Positions 8,794 through 15,939 of a DNA stretch of 42,571 nt are shown one piece after another; the first letter of the stretch is position 1, and every line of letters starts with the position of its first letter. The notes under the pieces are model-generated. The model did no database searches. It saw only the letters and a program-made list of their open reading frames with translations, and had not been told where the DNA came from. The DNA is from Nitrososphaerota archaeon (lineage in GTDB: Archaea > Thermoproteota > Nitrososphaeria > Nitrososphaerales > Nitrosopumilaceae): contig VBPL01000011.1 of NCBI GenBank assembly GCA_005877205.1, positions 1 through 42,571 on the forward strand, in the 5' to 3' direction. Both the position numbers and the translations under genes were made by a program.

Positions 8794-10077
8794 ATGATAA
8801 TTAAAAATTTCAAAAGGCTTGCAACTAGTTCACAAAAAAAACATGCCTTGTCTATAATTGAATCTGGTTTGCAGGCCGCTATGCCTGATAGGGTACTCCG
8901 AAAAATTGTACACAAAGACCATATTTTGATTGGCGGGAAAAAGATCAGCATAAAAAAGTATCATCGTGTTTTTATTATCGCGATTGGAAAGGCAGCCGAT
9001 TCTATGACTAGAACGTTAAATTCCTTGACTCGTGTTGATGGAGGAATTATCGTAGCTCCAAACCAGTATTCTTCTATACACTTATCAAAAAAATTCAAAA
9101 CACTAAGGGCAAGTCATCCAATTCCTGATGCAACAAGTGTACAGGCTGCCAAGACCATAATTGAATTCCTAGCGAATCTAAAACCGACAGATTTTGTCAT
9201 CTTTTTAATATCGGGTGGTGCATCGTCTCTTGTAACACTACCTGATGGAATATCTCTTAGAGACAAGCAACTTGCAACTGATATCTTGCTCAAAAGTGGA
9301 GCGAATATACGAGAAATTAATTGTGTAAGAAAACATCTATCTAAAGTAAAGGGCGGTAAACTATTAGATCAGCTCACAAGTGATGCTATATCATTAGTTA
9401 TGTCAGATGTGCCAGGTGATGATTTATCGGCAATTGCGTCAGGAATCACTTATTTTGATTCTACCACCTTTTGGGATGCAAAAAGAATCCTTATGCGCTA
9501 CAGATTGGAAAAAACTATTCCAAAGAGCGCGATGCAAAGAATCGAACTTGGAGTTAAAGGAGTAATTTCTGAAACCCCAAAAGTCAGTAGGATACGAAAT
9601 TATGTTATATCAAGTAACAAAAACTGTCTTGATGCAATGGCACTGCACGCAAGGCATCTTGGCTTTTCTACAAGAGTCGCGCTATGTATTTCAGGCAATG
9701 TCAACAAGACTTCTGTAAAAATTACAAAAATGTTGTCTAGGCGCAAGAATAGTTGCGTTATTTTTGGTGGTGAGACAACTGTAATCATAAGGGGAAAAGG
9801 AAAAGGTGGGAGAAACCAAGAATTAGTTTTGCACATGCTAGAGAATTTGAAAAAACAGAACAAGAAAGACGTTATAGTTTCTGTGGGTACTGATGGAATA
9901 GATGGCAATACAGATGCTGCAGGAGCAATAGCCGAATCTGATATACCTACACAGAAAATGAACAGATTTCTTAGGAATAATGACTCATATCATTTTTTCA
10001 AAAAATATGGAGGATTAATTTTCACAGGACCAACACATGCAAACCTGATGGATATAGGATTGATTCTACGAAGATAA
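8794..10077 (+). CDS. Glycerate 2-kinase (DUF4147/MOFRL family)
   Basis: The enzyme phosphorylates glycerate to 2-phosphoglycerate and feeds lower glycolysis or gluconeogenesis. The 427 residues match the type II glycerate kinase family. There is an N-terminal DUF4147 domain with IIAIGKAA, SGGASSL (about 148-154) and SDVPGDDLSAIASG. The C-terminal MOFRL domain carries FGGETTV, GKGGRNQE and GTDGIDGNTDAAGAI. All expected signature blocks are intact. The start is ATG 8794. The gene is divergent from the CFI-box protein and has no obvious operon partner; 263 noncoding bases follow it. Whether the cell uses it for glycerate salvage or a modified sugar pathway is not visible. Confidence 0.92.
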   Translation: MIIKNFKRLATSSQKKHALSIIESGLQAAMPDRVLRKIVHKDHILIGGKKISIKKYHRVFIIAIGKAADSMTRTLNSLTRVDGGIIVAPNQYSSIHLSKKFKTLRASHPIPDATSVQAAKTIIEFLANLKPTDFVIFLISGGASSLVTLPDGISLRDKQLATDILLKSGANIREINCVRKHLSKVKGGKLLDQLTSDAISLVMSDVPGDDLSAIASGITYFDSTTFWDAKRILMRYRLEKTIPKSAMQRIELGVKGVISETPKVSRIRNYVISSNKNCLDAMALHARHLGFSTRVALCISGNVNKTSVKITKMLSRRKNSCVIFGGETTVIIRGKGKGGRNQELVLHMLENLKKQNKKDVIVSVGTDGIDGNTDAAGAIAESDIPTQKMNRFLRNNDSYHFFKKYGGLIFTGPTHANLMDIGLILRR

Positions 10078-10340
10078 CCACATTCTTGCGCGATTCTTTT
10101 TGCTGTTCGATCAATGGGTTAGCTAACGTCCAAGCTTTTCCGTTTTATCAAACTGCCTTATGAAATAAGTTCTCGTTTCTATGAATGATGTTCATCTTTT
10201 CATTGTTTTTCAATAACCCGGAGATCGTTCTCTCATTTCGATCAAAATAGTATGTCTGATCCATATGTCAATCAAAAAGGTGTTGATTGTCTATTTATTT
10301 TAAATCTATAACTGAATAATAAAAACAAAAACTTGCTATC

Positions 10341-10547
10341 GTGCTGGAAGCCAATTCCTTCTTTACAAACATGGTAGATGAGCTGGTAGAATTTTCCGAA
10401 TACGATCCAGAACTTGCTGAGGGACTAAAATGGCTAGATGGCGAGGCACAAAAACGCGGAATTACTTTCTATGAAATGGTCTTTGATGTTCTTCATAGAT
10501 ATGATGTGGATACAAAAGCAAAAGATTGGCTAGCTAACAGAAATTAA
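10341..10547 (+). CDS. Small acidic protein, paralogue of the one at 11884
   Basis: This 68-residue acidic protein is predicted to be all-helical and contains the block GITFYEM. The same pattern appears as GISFYDM in the 76-residue protein encoded at 11884-12114. The two share the layout EEL-type helix, L-D-x-E-x, G-I-x-F-Y-[ED]-M, and one lies on each side of the citrate synthase gene. Function is unknown. The start is GTG at 10341; ATG 10371 is an alternative. A TATA-like stretch (TTATTTTAAATC, about 10295-10306) lies some 40 bases upstream of the GTG. Confidence 0.7.
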   Translation: MLEANSFFTNMVDELVEFSEYDPELAEGLKWLDGEAQKRGITFYEMVFDVLHRYDVDTKAKDWLANRN

Positions 10548-10581
10548 TTTATCAAAGAAAAAGGCCTAATCGATTAAATGT

Positions 10582-11760
10582 TTACTCGTGAATTTCCGGC
10601 TCTCTTTTATCAATAGGTACATACTCACAACCAAAAGGTCCACAGTATTTGCCCACATAAACTGCCTTTGGTCTGTAAAGCATTGGCTTTGGAGCTGCCT
10701 CGGCAAATTTTTCTTCTATTATGTGGGCAGTCCAACCAGCAACTCTTGATACTGCAAATATTGGTGTATTAAGGTCCATGGGTATTCCAAGCATATAGTA
10801 CGTCGAAGCGCTGTAAAGGTCTACATTAGGAAATATGTCTGAACCCTTTACCTTTTTCATCTCCTCTGCTGTGACGTCCTCCACTTTTTTTGTAATCTTG
10901 TACCAGGGCTGTCCAGTTTTCTCTGACAATCTTTTTGACAACTCTCTTAACACTTCGGCTCGTGGATCAAATGTTTTGTATACTGCATGACCCATCCCCA
11001 TTATCTTTTGTCCTTTTGATATTTTTTCTTTGATCCATTTTTCTACTTTGTCTTCTTTGCTTATCTCCAAAAGCATTTTCATTACTTGGTAATTTGCACC
11101 TCCGTGTAATTCTCCACTTAGAGCTCCCACTGCGGCACTTATGGCAGCATACATGTGAGCACGGGTAGATGCTACCTCCCTTGCAGCAAAGGTAGATGCA
11201 TTAAAGCTGTGCTCTGCATGTAAAATTAAACAGATATCAAAAATTCTAGTAAATTCAGTGTCAGGCTCCTTACCAGTTAGCATGTAGAAAAAATTTCCAG
11301 CATGATTCAGCTTCTTTGAAGGCTCAATGAGGTCTTTGCCGCTTCTAATTCTTTCCCAACACGCAACTATTATGGGAATCTTTGAGACAAGATTGATTGC
11401 TCTGTTATAATTGATTTCCTTGTCATCTACTTGTTCTTTATCATACATGCCTAGCTCTGCTACCCGAGATTGAAGTACATCCATTGGATTGGCTTTTTTT
11501 GGGATATTTTGTAGGCTCTTTTCTAGTCCCTCAGGAATTTCTCTAGCTTCAACCAGTCTACTTGAAAACTCAGAGAGGACATTCTTACTGGGCAAGTCAT
11601 CATTGAGAAGTAAACATGCAGTTTCTTCAAAAGTTGATTTTTTTACAAGGTCTAATATATCATAGCCTCTGTAAATGAGCTTTCCATTTATTCCGTCTAT
11701 TGCAGAAATCTTGGTATCAGCTACTTCTATATTACGAAGGCCGATATTCTTTGTTTGCAC
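10582..11760 (-). CDS. gltA: Citrate synthase
   Basis: The enzyme condenses acetyl-CoA and oxaloacetate to citrate. The 392-residue length fits the archaeal/Gram-positive type II dimeric enzyme. The catalytic residues appear to be His219 (GELHGGAN), His258 (GMGHAVYK) and Asp314 (FPNVDLYSAS); HAEHS at 181-185 is the family signature. In autotrophic thaumarchaeotes the TCA cycle serves biosynthesis. The start is GTG at 11760, supported by a TATA-like box 26 bases upstream. The gene runs opposite to two small paralogous genes that flank it. The C-terminal extension after GPFGCEYVPID is short and ordinary. Confidence 0.97.
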   Translation of the reverse strand: MQTKNIGLRNIEVADTKISAIDGINGKLIYRGYDILDLVKKSTFEETACLLLNDDLPSKNVLSEFSSRLVEAREIPEGLEKSLQNIPKKANPMDVLQSRVAELGMYDKEQVDDKEINYNRAINLVSKIPIIVACWERIRSGKDLIEPSKKLNHAGNFFYMLTGKEPDTEFTRIFDICLILHAEHSFNASTFAAREVASTRAHMYAAISAAVGALSGELHGGANYQVMKMLLEISKEDKVEKWIKEKISKGQKIMGMGHAVYKTFDPRAEVLRELSKRLSEKTGQPWYKITKKVEDVTAEEMKKVKGSDIFPNVDLYSASTYYMLGIPMDLNTPIFAVSRVAGWTAHIIEEKFAEAAPKPMLYRPKAVYVGKYCGPFGCEYVPIDKREPEIHE

Positions 11761-11781
11761 TATTATTATTGCGAAAAATGT

Positions 11782-11792
11782 GTATTAAATTA
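11782..11792 (-). promoter_or_regulatory. TATA-like box for citrate synthase
   Basis: The minus strand reads TAATTTAATAC, centred about 27 bases before the GTG start at 11760, implying a leaderless mRNA with a GTG start. Confidence 0.5.
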
Positions 11793-11883
11793 TTACTACG
11801 GATTGAGCAAGTAAAAAATTAAGCACTTTGTCTAATCTGGCAACTCTACCCCATATAGCAAAACTTGTCATGAATGCTTAGAA

Positions 11884-12114
11884 ATGACCCAATGGGAAGA
11901 GGACTTCATAAGACTTGTTGACAGTTTTGTGGCAGAAACCAAGGATCCAAAAATCTTGGAAGAAATTGCGCAACTAGACAGAGAATCAAGGCTGCTAGGC
12001 ATCTCTTTCTATGATATGTACTGTGTAGTTTTGCAAGACGTGAAAGGACACCAAAACTTTGTTGCAGAATTCAGGACATACATGAGCTTAAAGAAAGTAA
12101 AACCTGTTTTTTAG
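11884..12114 (+). CDS. Small acidic protein, paralogue of the one at 10341
   Basis: This is a 76-residue predicted helical protein with the block LLGISFYDMY. It resembles the 68-residue protein at 10341-10547 in its acidic N-terminal helix, a central L-D-x-E stretch and the GI[ST]FY[DE]M motif, but has a longer basic tail (SLKKVKPVF). There is no signal peptide and no metal site. It starts at ATG 11884, with CCATATAG (about 11851-11858) as a possible TATA box. It is divergent from citrate synthase and 33 bases upstream of the DHH gene. I do not recognise the family. Confidence 0.75.
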   Translation: MTQWEEDFIRLVDSFVAETKDPKILEEIAQLDRESRLLGISFYDMYCVVLQDVKGHQNFVAEFRTYMSLKKVKPVF

Positions 12115-12147
12115 TTTAAATGAGGGTCGTCCTGCCTTGTTAATTCT

Positions 12148-13128
12148 ATGGCAAAAACTAAGGTTGTCTGCGTTTCTCACAAGGAAGACGCTGATGGAAT
12201 AGGAGCTGCGTCACTGATAAGGCAAGCCTTCGGTGGAGAAACCAGGTTGGTGGATTATCCAGGACTTATGAACGAATTAGAACAACTGCGCAATGATGGC
12301 TCTTTGAAGACATTATTCATATGCGATCTTGGTCTTAGCAAGACAAACCAGGATCAATTTGTAGAACTCTTAGAACGTCTCAGAAAGAACCGCGTTTCGG
12401 TAACTTACATTGATCACCATGATATTGAAGATGAAATAAAGAAAAAAATTCAGTCTCTTAAAGTCAAGCTGATTCACACTATCAATGAATGTACGACCGT
12501 TCAGGTATACGGCGCGTTTAAATCTAAATTAAATGACCACAGTTCGTTTATAGCTGCATGCTCTGCAGTTACAGATTACATGGAAGACAGACCCATGGGC
12601 TCAAAACTTCTTCAAAGATTTGACAAACAATTCGTTCTCCTTGAGGCTACTGTTTTGACATTTACAATAGTAAGCCATCAGAAAGATTGTGACTATCTCA
12701 TGTATCTGGTAGAAGAATTAAGTGAAGCAAAGTACCCACATGAAATCCCAAACACATTTGAATTTGCTCGTATTCAGGCAGAAAAAATTTCTGCTGTTAT
12801 TCAGAAGGTAAAAGATAACATGAAAAAAATGAAGAATCTTGCATATATGGAAGTTACAGATTCTGGAGCAAGCATGGTTGTAAATTTTGTACTAGGATTG
12901 TCTGGCAAAGATGTTGGCGTTTCATACAAGCTAAGAGAAGAACAAGGAATTTACGCAGTCTCAATACGCGGTTCAAGAACATGTAAACTGCATCTTGGTA
13001 AACTCGTTAACCAACTAGCTACAGAACTTGGCGGTTCCGGAGGTGGTCATGATAAGGCATGCGGAGCAGTCATTCCAAGAGAAAAAATTGCCATGTTTCT
13101 AAAAAAGTTCAATTCTAGACTCAAATAA
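12148..13128 (+). CDS. DHH-family phosphoesterase (RecJ/NrnA-like)
   Basis: This 326-residue protein belongs to the DHH/DHHA1 phosphoesterase superfamily. Members are manganese-dependent nucleases or (oligo)nucleotide phosphodiesterases. Motif I is HKEDADGIGA (11-20), motif II CDLG (59-62), the name-giving DHH is at 89-91, and the C-terminal DHHA1 motif GGSGGGHDKACGA is at about 295-307. All metal-binding blocks are present, so it is probably active. Possible roles are nanoRNA or cyclic dinucleotide degradation, or a GAN/RecJ-like replisome nuclease; sequence alone does not decide. A TATA-like TAGTTTAAATGAG about 30 bases upstream suggests its own promoter. Its 3' end overlaps the convergent RidA gene by 8 bases. 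Confidence 0.88.
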   Translation: MAKTKVVCVSHKEDADGIGAASLIRQAFGGETRLVDYPGLMNELEQLRNDGSLKTLFICDLGLSKTNQDQFVELLERLRKNRVSVTYIDHHDIEDEIKKKIQSLKVKLIHTINECTTVQVYGAFKSKLNDHSSFIAACSAVTDYMEDRPMGSKLLQRFDKQFVLLEATVLTFTIVSHQKDCDYLMYLVEELSEAKYPHEIPNTFEFARIQAEKISAVIQKVKDNMKKMKNLAYMEVTDSGASMVVNFVLGLSGKDVGVSYKLREEQGIYAVSIRGSRTCKLHLGKLVNQLATELGGSGGGHDKACGAVIPREKIAMFLKKFNSRLK

Positions 13129-13576
13129 CTTCTGCTATCAAATCTATCTCGACTGCGGAGTTTAGCGGCAGGCTTGCAACTCCAACAGCTATTCTGGAAT
13201 GCCGACCTTTCTCTCCGAAGATCTCAAAGAGAAAATCTGAGGCAGCGTTGATCACCTTGGGTTGCTCGGTAAACTCCTGTGAGCTGTTGACAAATCCGGA
13301 AACTCTTACAATTTTCAAGATTCTATCAAGTGTGCCAAGCTCGGCCTTTAGTTGTGCAAGTGCATTTATGGCACACAGCTTGGCAGCCTTTTGCGCCTCC
13401 TCTACTGAAATATTGGTTGGAACCTTGCCCTCAAACTGTATCTTGCCATCTTTTATGGGAATCTGTCCTGATACAAATAGAAGGCTGCCAGCTTTAACAA
13501 CAGGTATGTAAGAACCAGCTGACTTGGGTGGACTTGGAAGGGAAATATTTAATGAAGCAAGTTTCTCTTCTATCAT
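13121..13576 (-). CDS. RidA/YjgF/UK114 family protein
   Basis: RidA proteins are trimeric and hydrolyse reactive enamine/imine intermediates formed by PLP enzymes. This 151-residue protein shows GSLLFVSGQIP near the N-terminus and the C-terminal block VASLPLNSAVEIDLIAEV, typical of the longer RidA subgroup of about 150 residues. The start is ATG 13576. In that subgroup the catalytic Arg of classic RidA is often replaced: the usual R-x-x/VEVE region reads SLPLNSAVEID here, so deaminase activity is uncertain. It is convergent with the DHH gene, overlapping by 8 bases. Confidence 0.88.
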   Translation of the reverse strand: MIEEKLASLNISLPSPPKSAGSYIPVVKAGSLLFVSGQIPIKDGKIQFEGKVPTNISVEEAQKAAKLCAINALAQLKAELGTLDRILKIVRVSGFVNSSQEFTEQPKVINAASDFLFEIFGEKGRHSRIAVGVASLPLNSAVEIDLIAEVI

Positions 13577-13640
13577 GAATCTGCTTGGTAAGTGTCTGCT
13601 TTAACTTTATGTTCATATAGGATGTCAAAAGAAATTATTT

Positions 13641-13877
13641 GTGGAAAAGAGTAAACCACATGGCAAAGATGTTAAAAAAGAGTTGGATATTCTACTGTCT
13701 AGGCTAAACGCCCTTGAAGCTTCGTCAACAGATAGGGCACAAAAGTCGGTAATAGGCGTTATGAAAATACTTGTTGAGAACCAAAAACATTTCGTAGACG
13801 AATTTGAGCATCTAAAAAAAGCAATAGACTTACTTACCCTTCAATTCTTCAAACTTGGACACGACAAAAATAAATAG
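13641..13877 (+). CDS. Small coiled-coil protein, unknown
   Basis: This 78-residue charged protein has long amphipathic helices (ELDILLSRLNALEA, and HFVDEFEHLKKAIDLLTLQF) that look like a coiled coil. There are no cysteines and no membrane segment. The start is GTG 13641; a TATA-like GTTCATATAG (13611-13620) about 26 bases upstream supports a leaderless GTG start. The family is not recognised. Confidence 0.65.
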   Translation: MEKSKPHGKDVKKELDILLSRLNALEASSTDRAQKSVIGVMKILVENQKHFVDEFEHLKKAIDLLTLQFFKLGHDKNK

Positions 13878-13978
13878 AATTCAATGAATTAGTGTTCATA
13901 CCTTTGAAGATCATGAAGGGGGCTAGCACAAGTTTACTAATAAAAGATTAAATTCCGCCACCAATTGTTGGACAGCAA

Positions 13979-14734
13979 ATGTCGGCTGCAAATGAATCCA
14001 AGGATAGCTCAATGCCCGTAGTAAAAGGCAAAGATCCACACAACTATAGAAAAGTTGGTTATTCGATGATCGTAATTTCCGTTTCTCTTGTGCTAATTGG
14101 TCTGCTAGTGTGGGCAATAGGAGACAACTATCATTTTGCAAGTAATATTATGGCTGCACAAGAAGTAGATGCTATGACTCCAAAGCAGGGCTATGACATT
14201 GTCTCTTTTGATTACACACAACCTGTAGGCGCAAAATTAAAACTACTTGATTATGCTAGTTCTATTGATGACGCAAAGAAACTTCAAGACAAGTACATGC
14301 AAAATGCAGAAGCGTCGCAAATCTTGATCTTTGGAAACGCCCCCGATCAGAATGTAGACGTAATGGCTCAAGCAGAAGTGACTGCCTTGACTCCAATAGG
14401 AGGCTATAATGTCATTCTTTTTAATCACGCATTGCCAGTTGGGTCAAAATTAACTATGGGTAAGCATGACGATTCGCTCGTTAATGCTACCAAATACAAG
14501 CAAGATCAGGAAGAGCAAAACAAAGACAAAGATGTCAGCGTAATTATTTTTAGCTCTTCTTATGGCGATAATCTGAAGATCGTGGGAGTAAACCAAACAG
14601 CAGGAACTACAACCTCAGCAACTGGCATCAACTCAGATCAGTTGGCAGTTAATGCGAACGTGAATAACGGAACTTCAAAAACAGTGTCGCTTAGCGAAAA
14701 AATTGAAATTAATGCTTCAAATTCTGGCAAATAG
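13979..14734 (+). CDS. Membrane-anchored protein with an internal tandem duplication
   Basis: This 251-residue protein has a hydrophilic 26-residue N-terminus, one transmembrane helix (about residues 27-47) and a large external part. Two copies of a unit of about 62 residues follow. Copy one (59-119) has EVDAMTPKQGYDIVSFDYTQ then PVGAKLKL; copy two (129-192) has EVTALTPIGGYNVILFNHA then PVGSKLTM. Both end in a hydrophobic strand (SQILIFGN; SVIIFSSS). The tail is Thr/Ser/Asn-rich. ATG 13979 is preceded by an AAAAGATTAAAT box about 30 bases upstream. It is not recognised as a known family; it is probably an extracytoplasmic ligand-binding or structural protein. Confidence 0.7.
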   Translation: MSAANESKDSSMPVVKGKDPHNYRKVGYSMIVISVSLVLIGLLVWAIGDNYHFASNIMAAQEVDAMTPKQGYDIVSFDYTQPVGAKLKLLDYASSIDDAKKLQDKYMQNAEASQILIFGNAPDQNVDVMAQAEVTALTPIGGYNVILFNHALPVGSKLTMGKHDDSLVNATKYKQDQEEQNKDKDVSVIIFSSSYGDNLKIVGVNQTAGTTTSATGINSDQLAVNANVNNGTSKTVSLSEKIEINASNSGK

Positions 14735-14737
14735 GAT

Positions 14738-14890
14738 TCAAATCAAATCGTCATCTATCTCTTCTATTGGATCTATGAATTGCTTGCAAGTACAATTCGG
14801 TATGAGGCATTTGCCAGCCTTTACTATGGAGACACTCTGAGCGGAGGATTCGTGAGCATCATTAACATGGTGGCATCTCTTACAATTCAT
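14738..14890 (-). CDS. 50-residue Cys/His-rich microprotein (probable zinc binder)
   Basis: A 50-codon reading frame from ATG 14890 to TGA 14738 encodes a protein with CKRCHH at residues 3-8 and CLIPNCTC at 28-35. Its acidic tail is PIEEIDDDLI. The cysteine and histidine spacing looks like a small zinc-binding fold. A TATA-like box at 14911-14920 is about 26 bases upstream, as for neighbouring leaderless genes. The frame ends 3 bases from the end of the convergent membrane-anchored gene. Family and function are unknown; a regulatory or redox role is only a guess. Confidence 0.65.
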   Translation of the reverse strand: MNCKRCHHVNDAHESSAQSVSIVKAGKCLIPNCTCKQFIDPIEEIDDDLI

Positions 14891-14910
14891 ACCTCAAGAA
14901 ATTTCTACTC

Positions 14911-14920
14911 TTATTTAACA
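14911..14920 (-). promoter_or_regulatory. TATA-like box for the 50-residue microprotein
   Basis: The minus strand reads TGTTAAATAA, about 26 bases before the ATG at 14890. It is the main support for expression of the small gene. Confidence 0.5.
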
Positions 14921-14947
14921 TTTGAATAAGTGACTTGTTGTCCGGAG

Positions 14948-15862
14948 CTAAACTTTGACTATTCCTGCATTTATCAGATATTGGATTCCTGCCAAAAAAT
15001 CCTGATCGGAAATTTTTCCTTCAGACCACCATCCTGCATTACTTTTTATCCAACTTGGTATCTGTTGTGATGTTCCTGATGGAAAAGAGTCATGAGGAAC
15101 TTGCATTACGCCGCTCGATATAAGATACTGAATACCTTTTACAAACTCTGAATCGTCAATACTTCCTTCAGACCACCACTTGGCATTATTTTTTATCCAA
15201 TTTGGTATTGATATATCACTTGTGGAAGATTCTGCTTCTGTGAAGTCTGAATTTATAATGTTTGTCTCTACAAGATTATTCGATGATTCAACCATTACGG
15301 GTTTGCCAAGAATAGTAGCTATGCCCACAAAGTGCTCATTGAGAAGAACTCCTGTTTGTTTATCATATTGCACATTAAAAGAACCATTGGCGTCTGTTTG
15401 AGTAGTAACCAATGCTGTCCTTTTGAAACCTTTGAAGTCTTCTAATTCTGTTGTTACGGCTGTGCTAGTCGTGTTATATGCTATTGGTGTTGGTAATATG
15501 GACAGAAACGGTACTGTTGTGCTATTTTTTTGTTCACCGTGGATAAAACCTGTCTTCACGTTTAGAATGAGGGTACTATTTTCAGTCGCATTTTGGTCTA
15601 TGCTGGACTGCTCTAATACTTTGATATTTTCATCATCAATCATGTCGCCGAACATGTAGGTCTGCGAGCTTTTGACAACGCCCATCTGAATTTGATATTT
15701 GAGGTGATCTCCTGGGTGGACGCAGACAGAGTGGGATGGACAAGAGCTATTTTCCTGTGCAAAAGCAAAACCTGCCTGAACTAGGAGTAGTGCGGTAGTC
15801 AGTATAATAATATTCTCATATTTTTCTTTCATTAATAACTTGACCTTATAGATGCTAAACAT
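14948..15862 (-). CDS. Secreted protein with two C-terminal WIK..A.WWSEG repeats
   Basis: The 304-residue product has a signal peptide (hydrophobic IIILTTALLLVQAGFAFA, cleavage near FAFA|QE). A beta-rich region follows with several N-glycosylation-type sites (NATENST). Two C-terminal repeats, residues 219-256 and 268-304, each read IP.WIK.NA.WWSEG.I.D..F..GIQYLI..G. This repeat recurs in many thaumarchaeal secreted proteins and is probably a cell-surface module, but its function is unknown to me. An in-frame ATG at 15832 (MKEKYEN...) would give a more usual signal peptide and may be the real start. The microprotein gene lies just downstream on the same strand. Confidence 0.75.
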   Translation of the reverse strand: MFSIYKVKLLMKEKYENIIILTTALLLVQAGFAFAQENSSCPSHSVCVHPGDHLKYQIQMGVVKSSQTYMFGDMIDDENIKVLEQSSIDQNATENSTLILNVKTGFIHGEQKNSTTVPFLSILPTPIAYNTTSTAVTTELEDFKGFKRTALVTTQTDANGSFNVQYDKQTGVLLNEHFVGIATILGKPVMVESSNNLVETNIINSDFTEAESSTSDISIPNWIKNNAKWWSEGSIDDSEFVKGIQYLISSGVMQVPHDSFPSGTSQQIPSWIKSNAGWWSEGKISDQDFLAGIQYLINAGIVKV

Positions 15863-15908
15863 TACTGTTTCTATTCATAATAGGCAAAAAAATTACACAC
15901 AGAGATCA

Positions 15909-15919
15909 ATACAAATATC
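15909..15919 (+). promoter_or_regulatory. TATA-like box for the YyaL-family gene
   Basis: ATACAAATATC is centred about 26 bases before the GTG at 15940, consistent with a leaderless GTG-start mRNA. Confidence 0.4.
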
Positions 15920-15939
15920 CTTGAAGACCTGTAAAATTT

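Noticed and set aside
10078-10340. Possible C/D box RNA in the gap after glycerate kinase (ATGATG near 10183, CTGA near 10256) and a 10-bp palindrome GTTAGCTAAC at 10118-10127
   Set aside because: The box C match is poor, boxes C' and D' are missing and the spacing is long; a 10-bp palindrome alone is not significant in AT-rich DNA.
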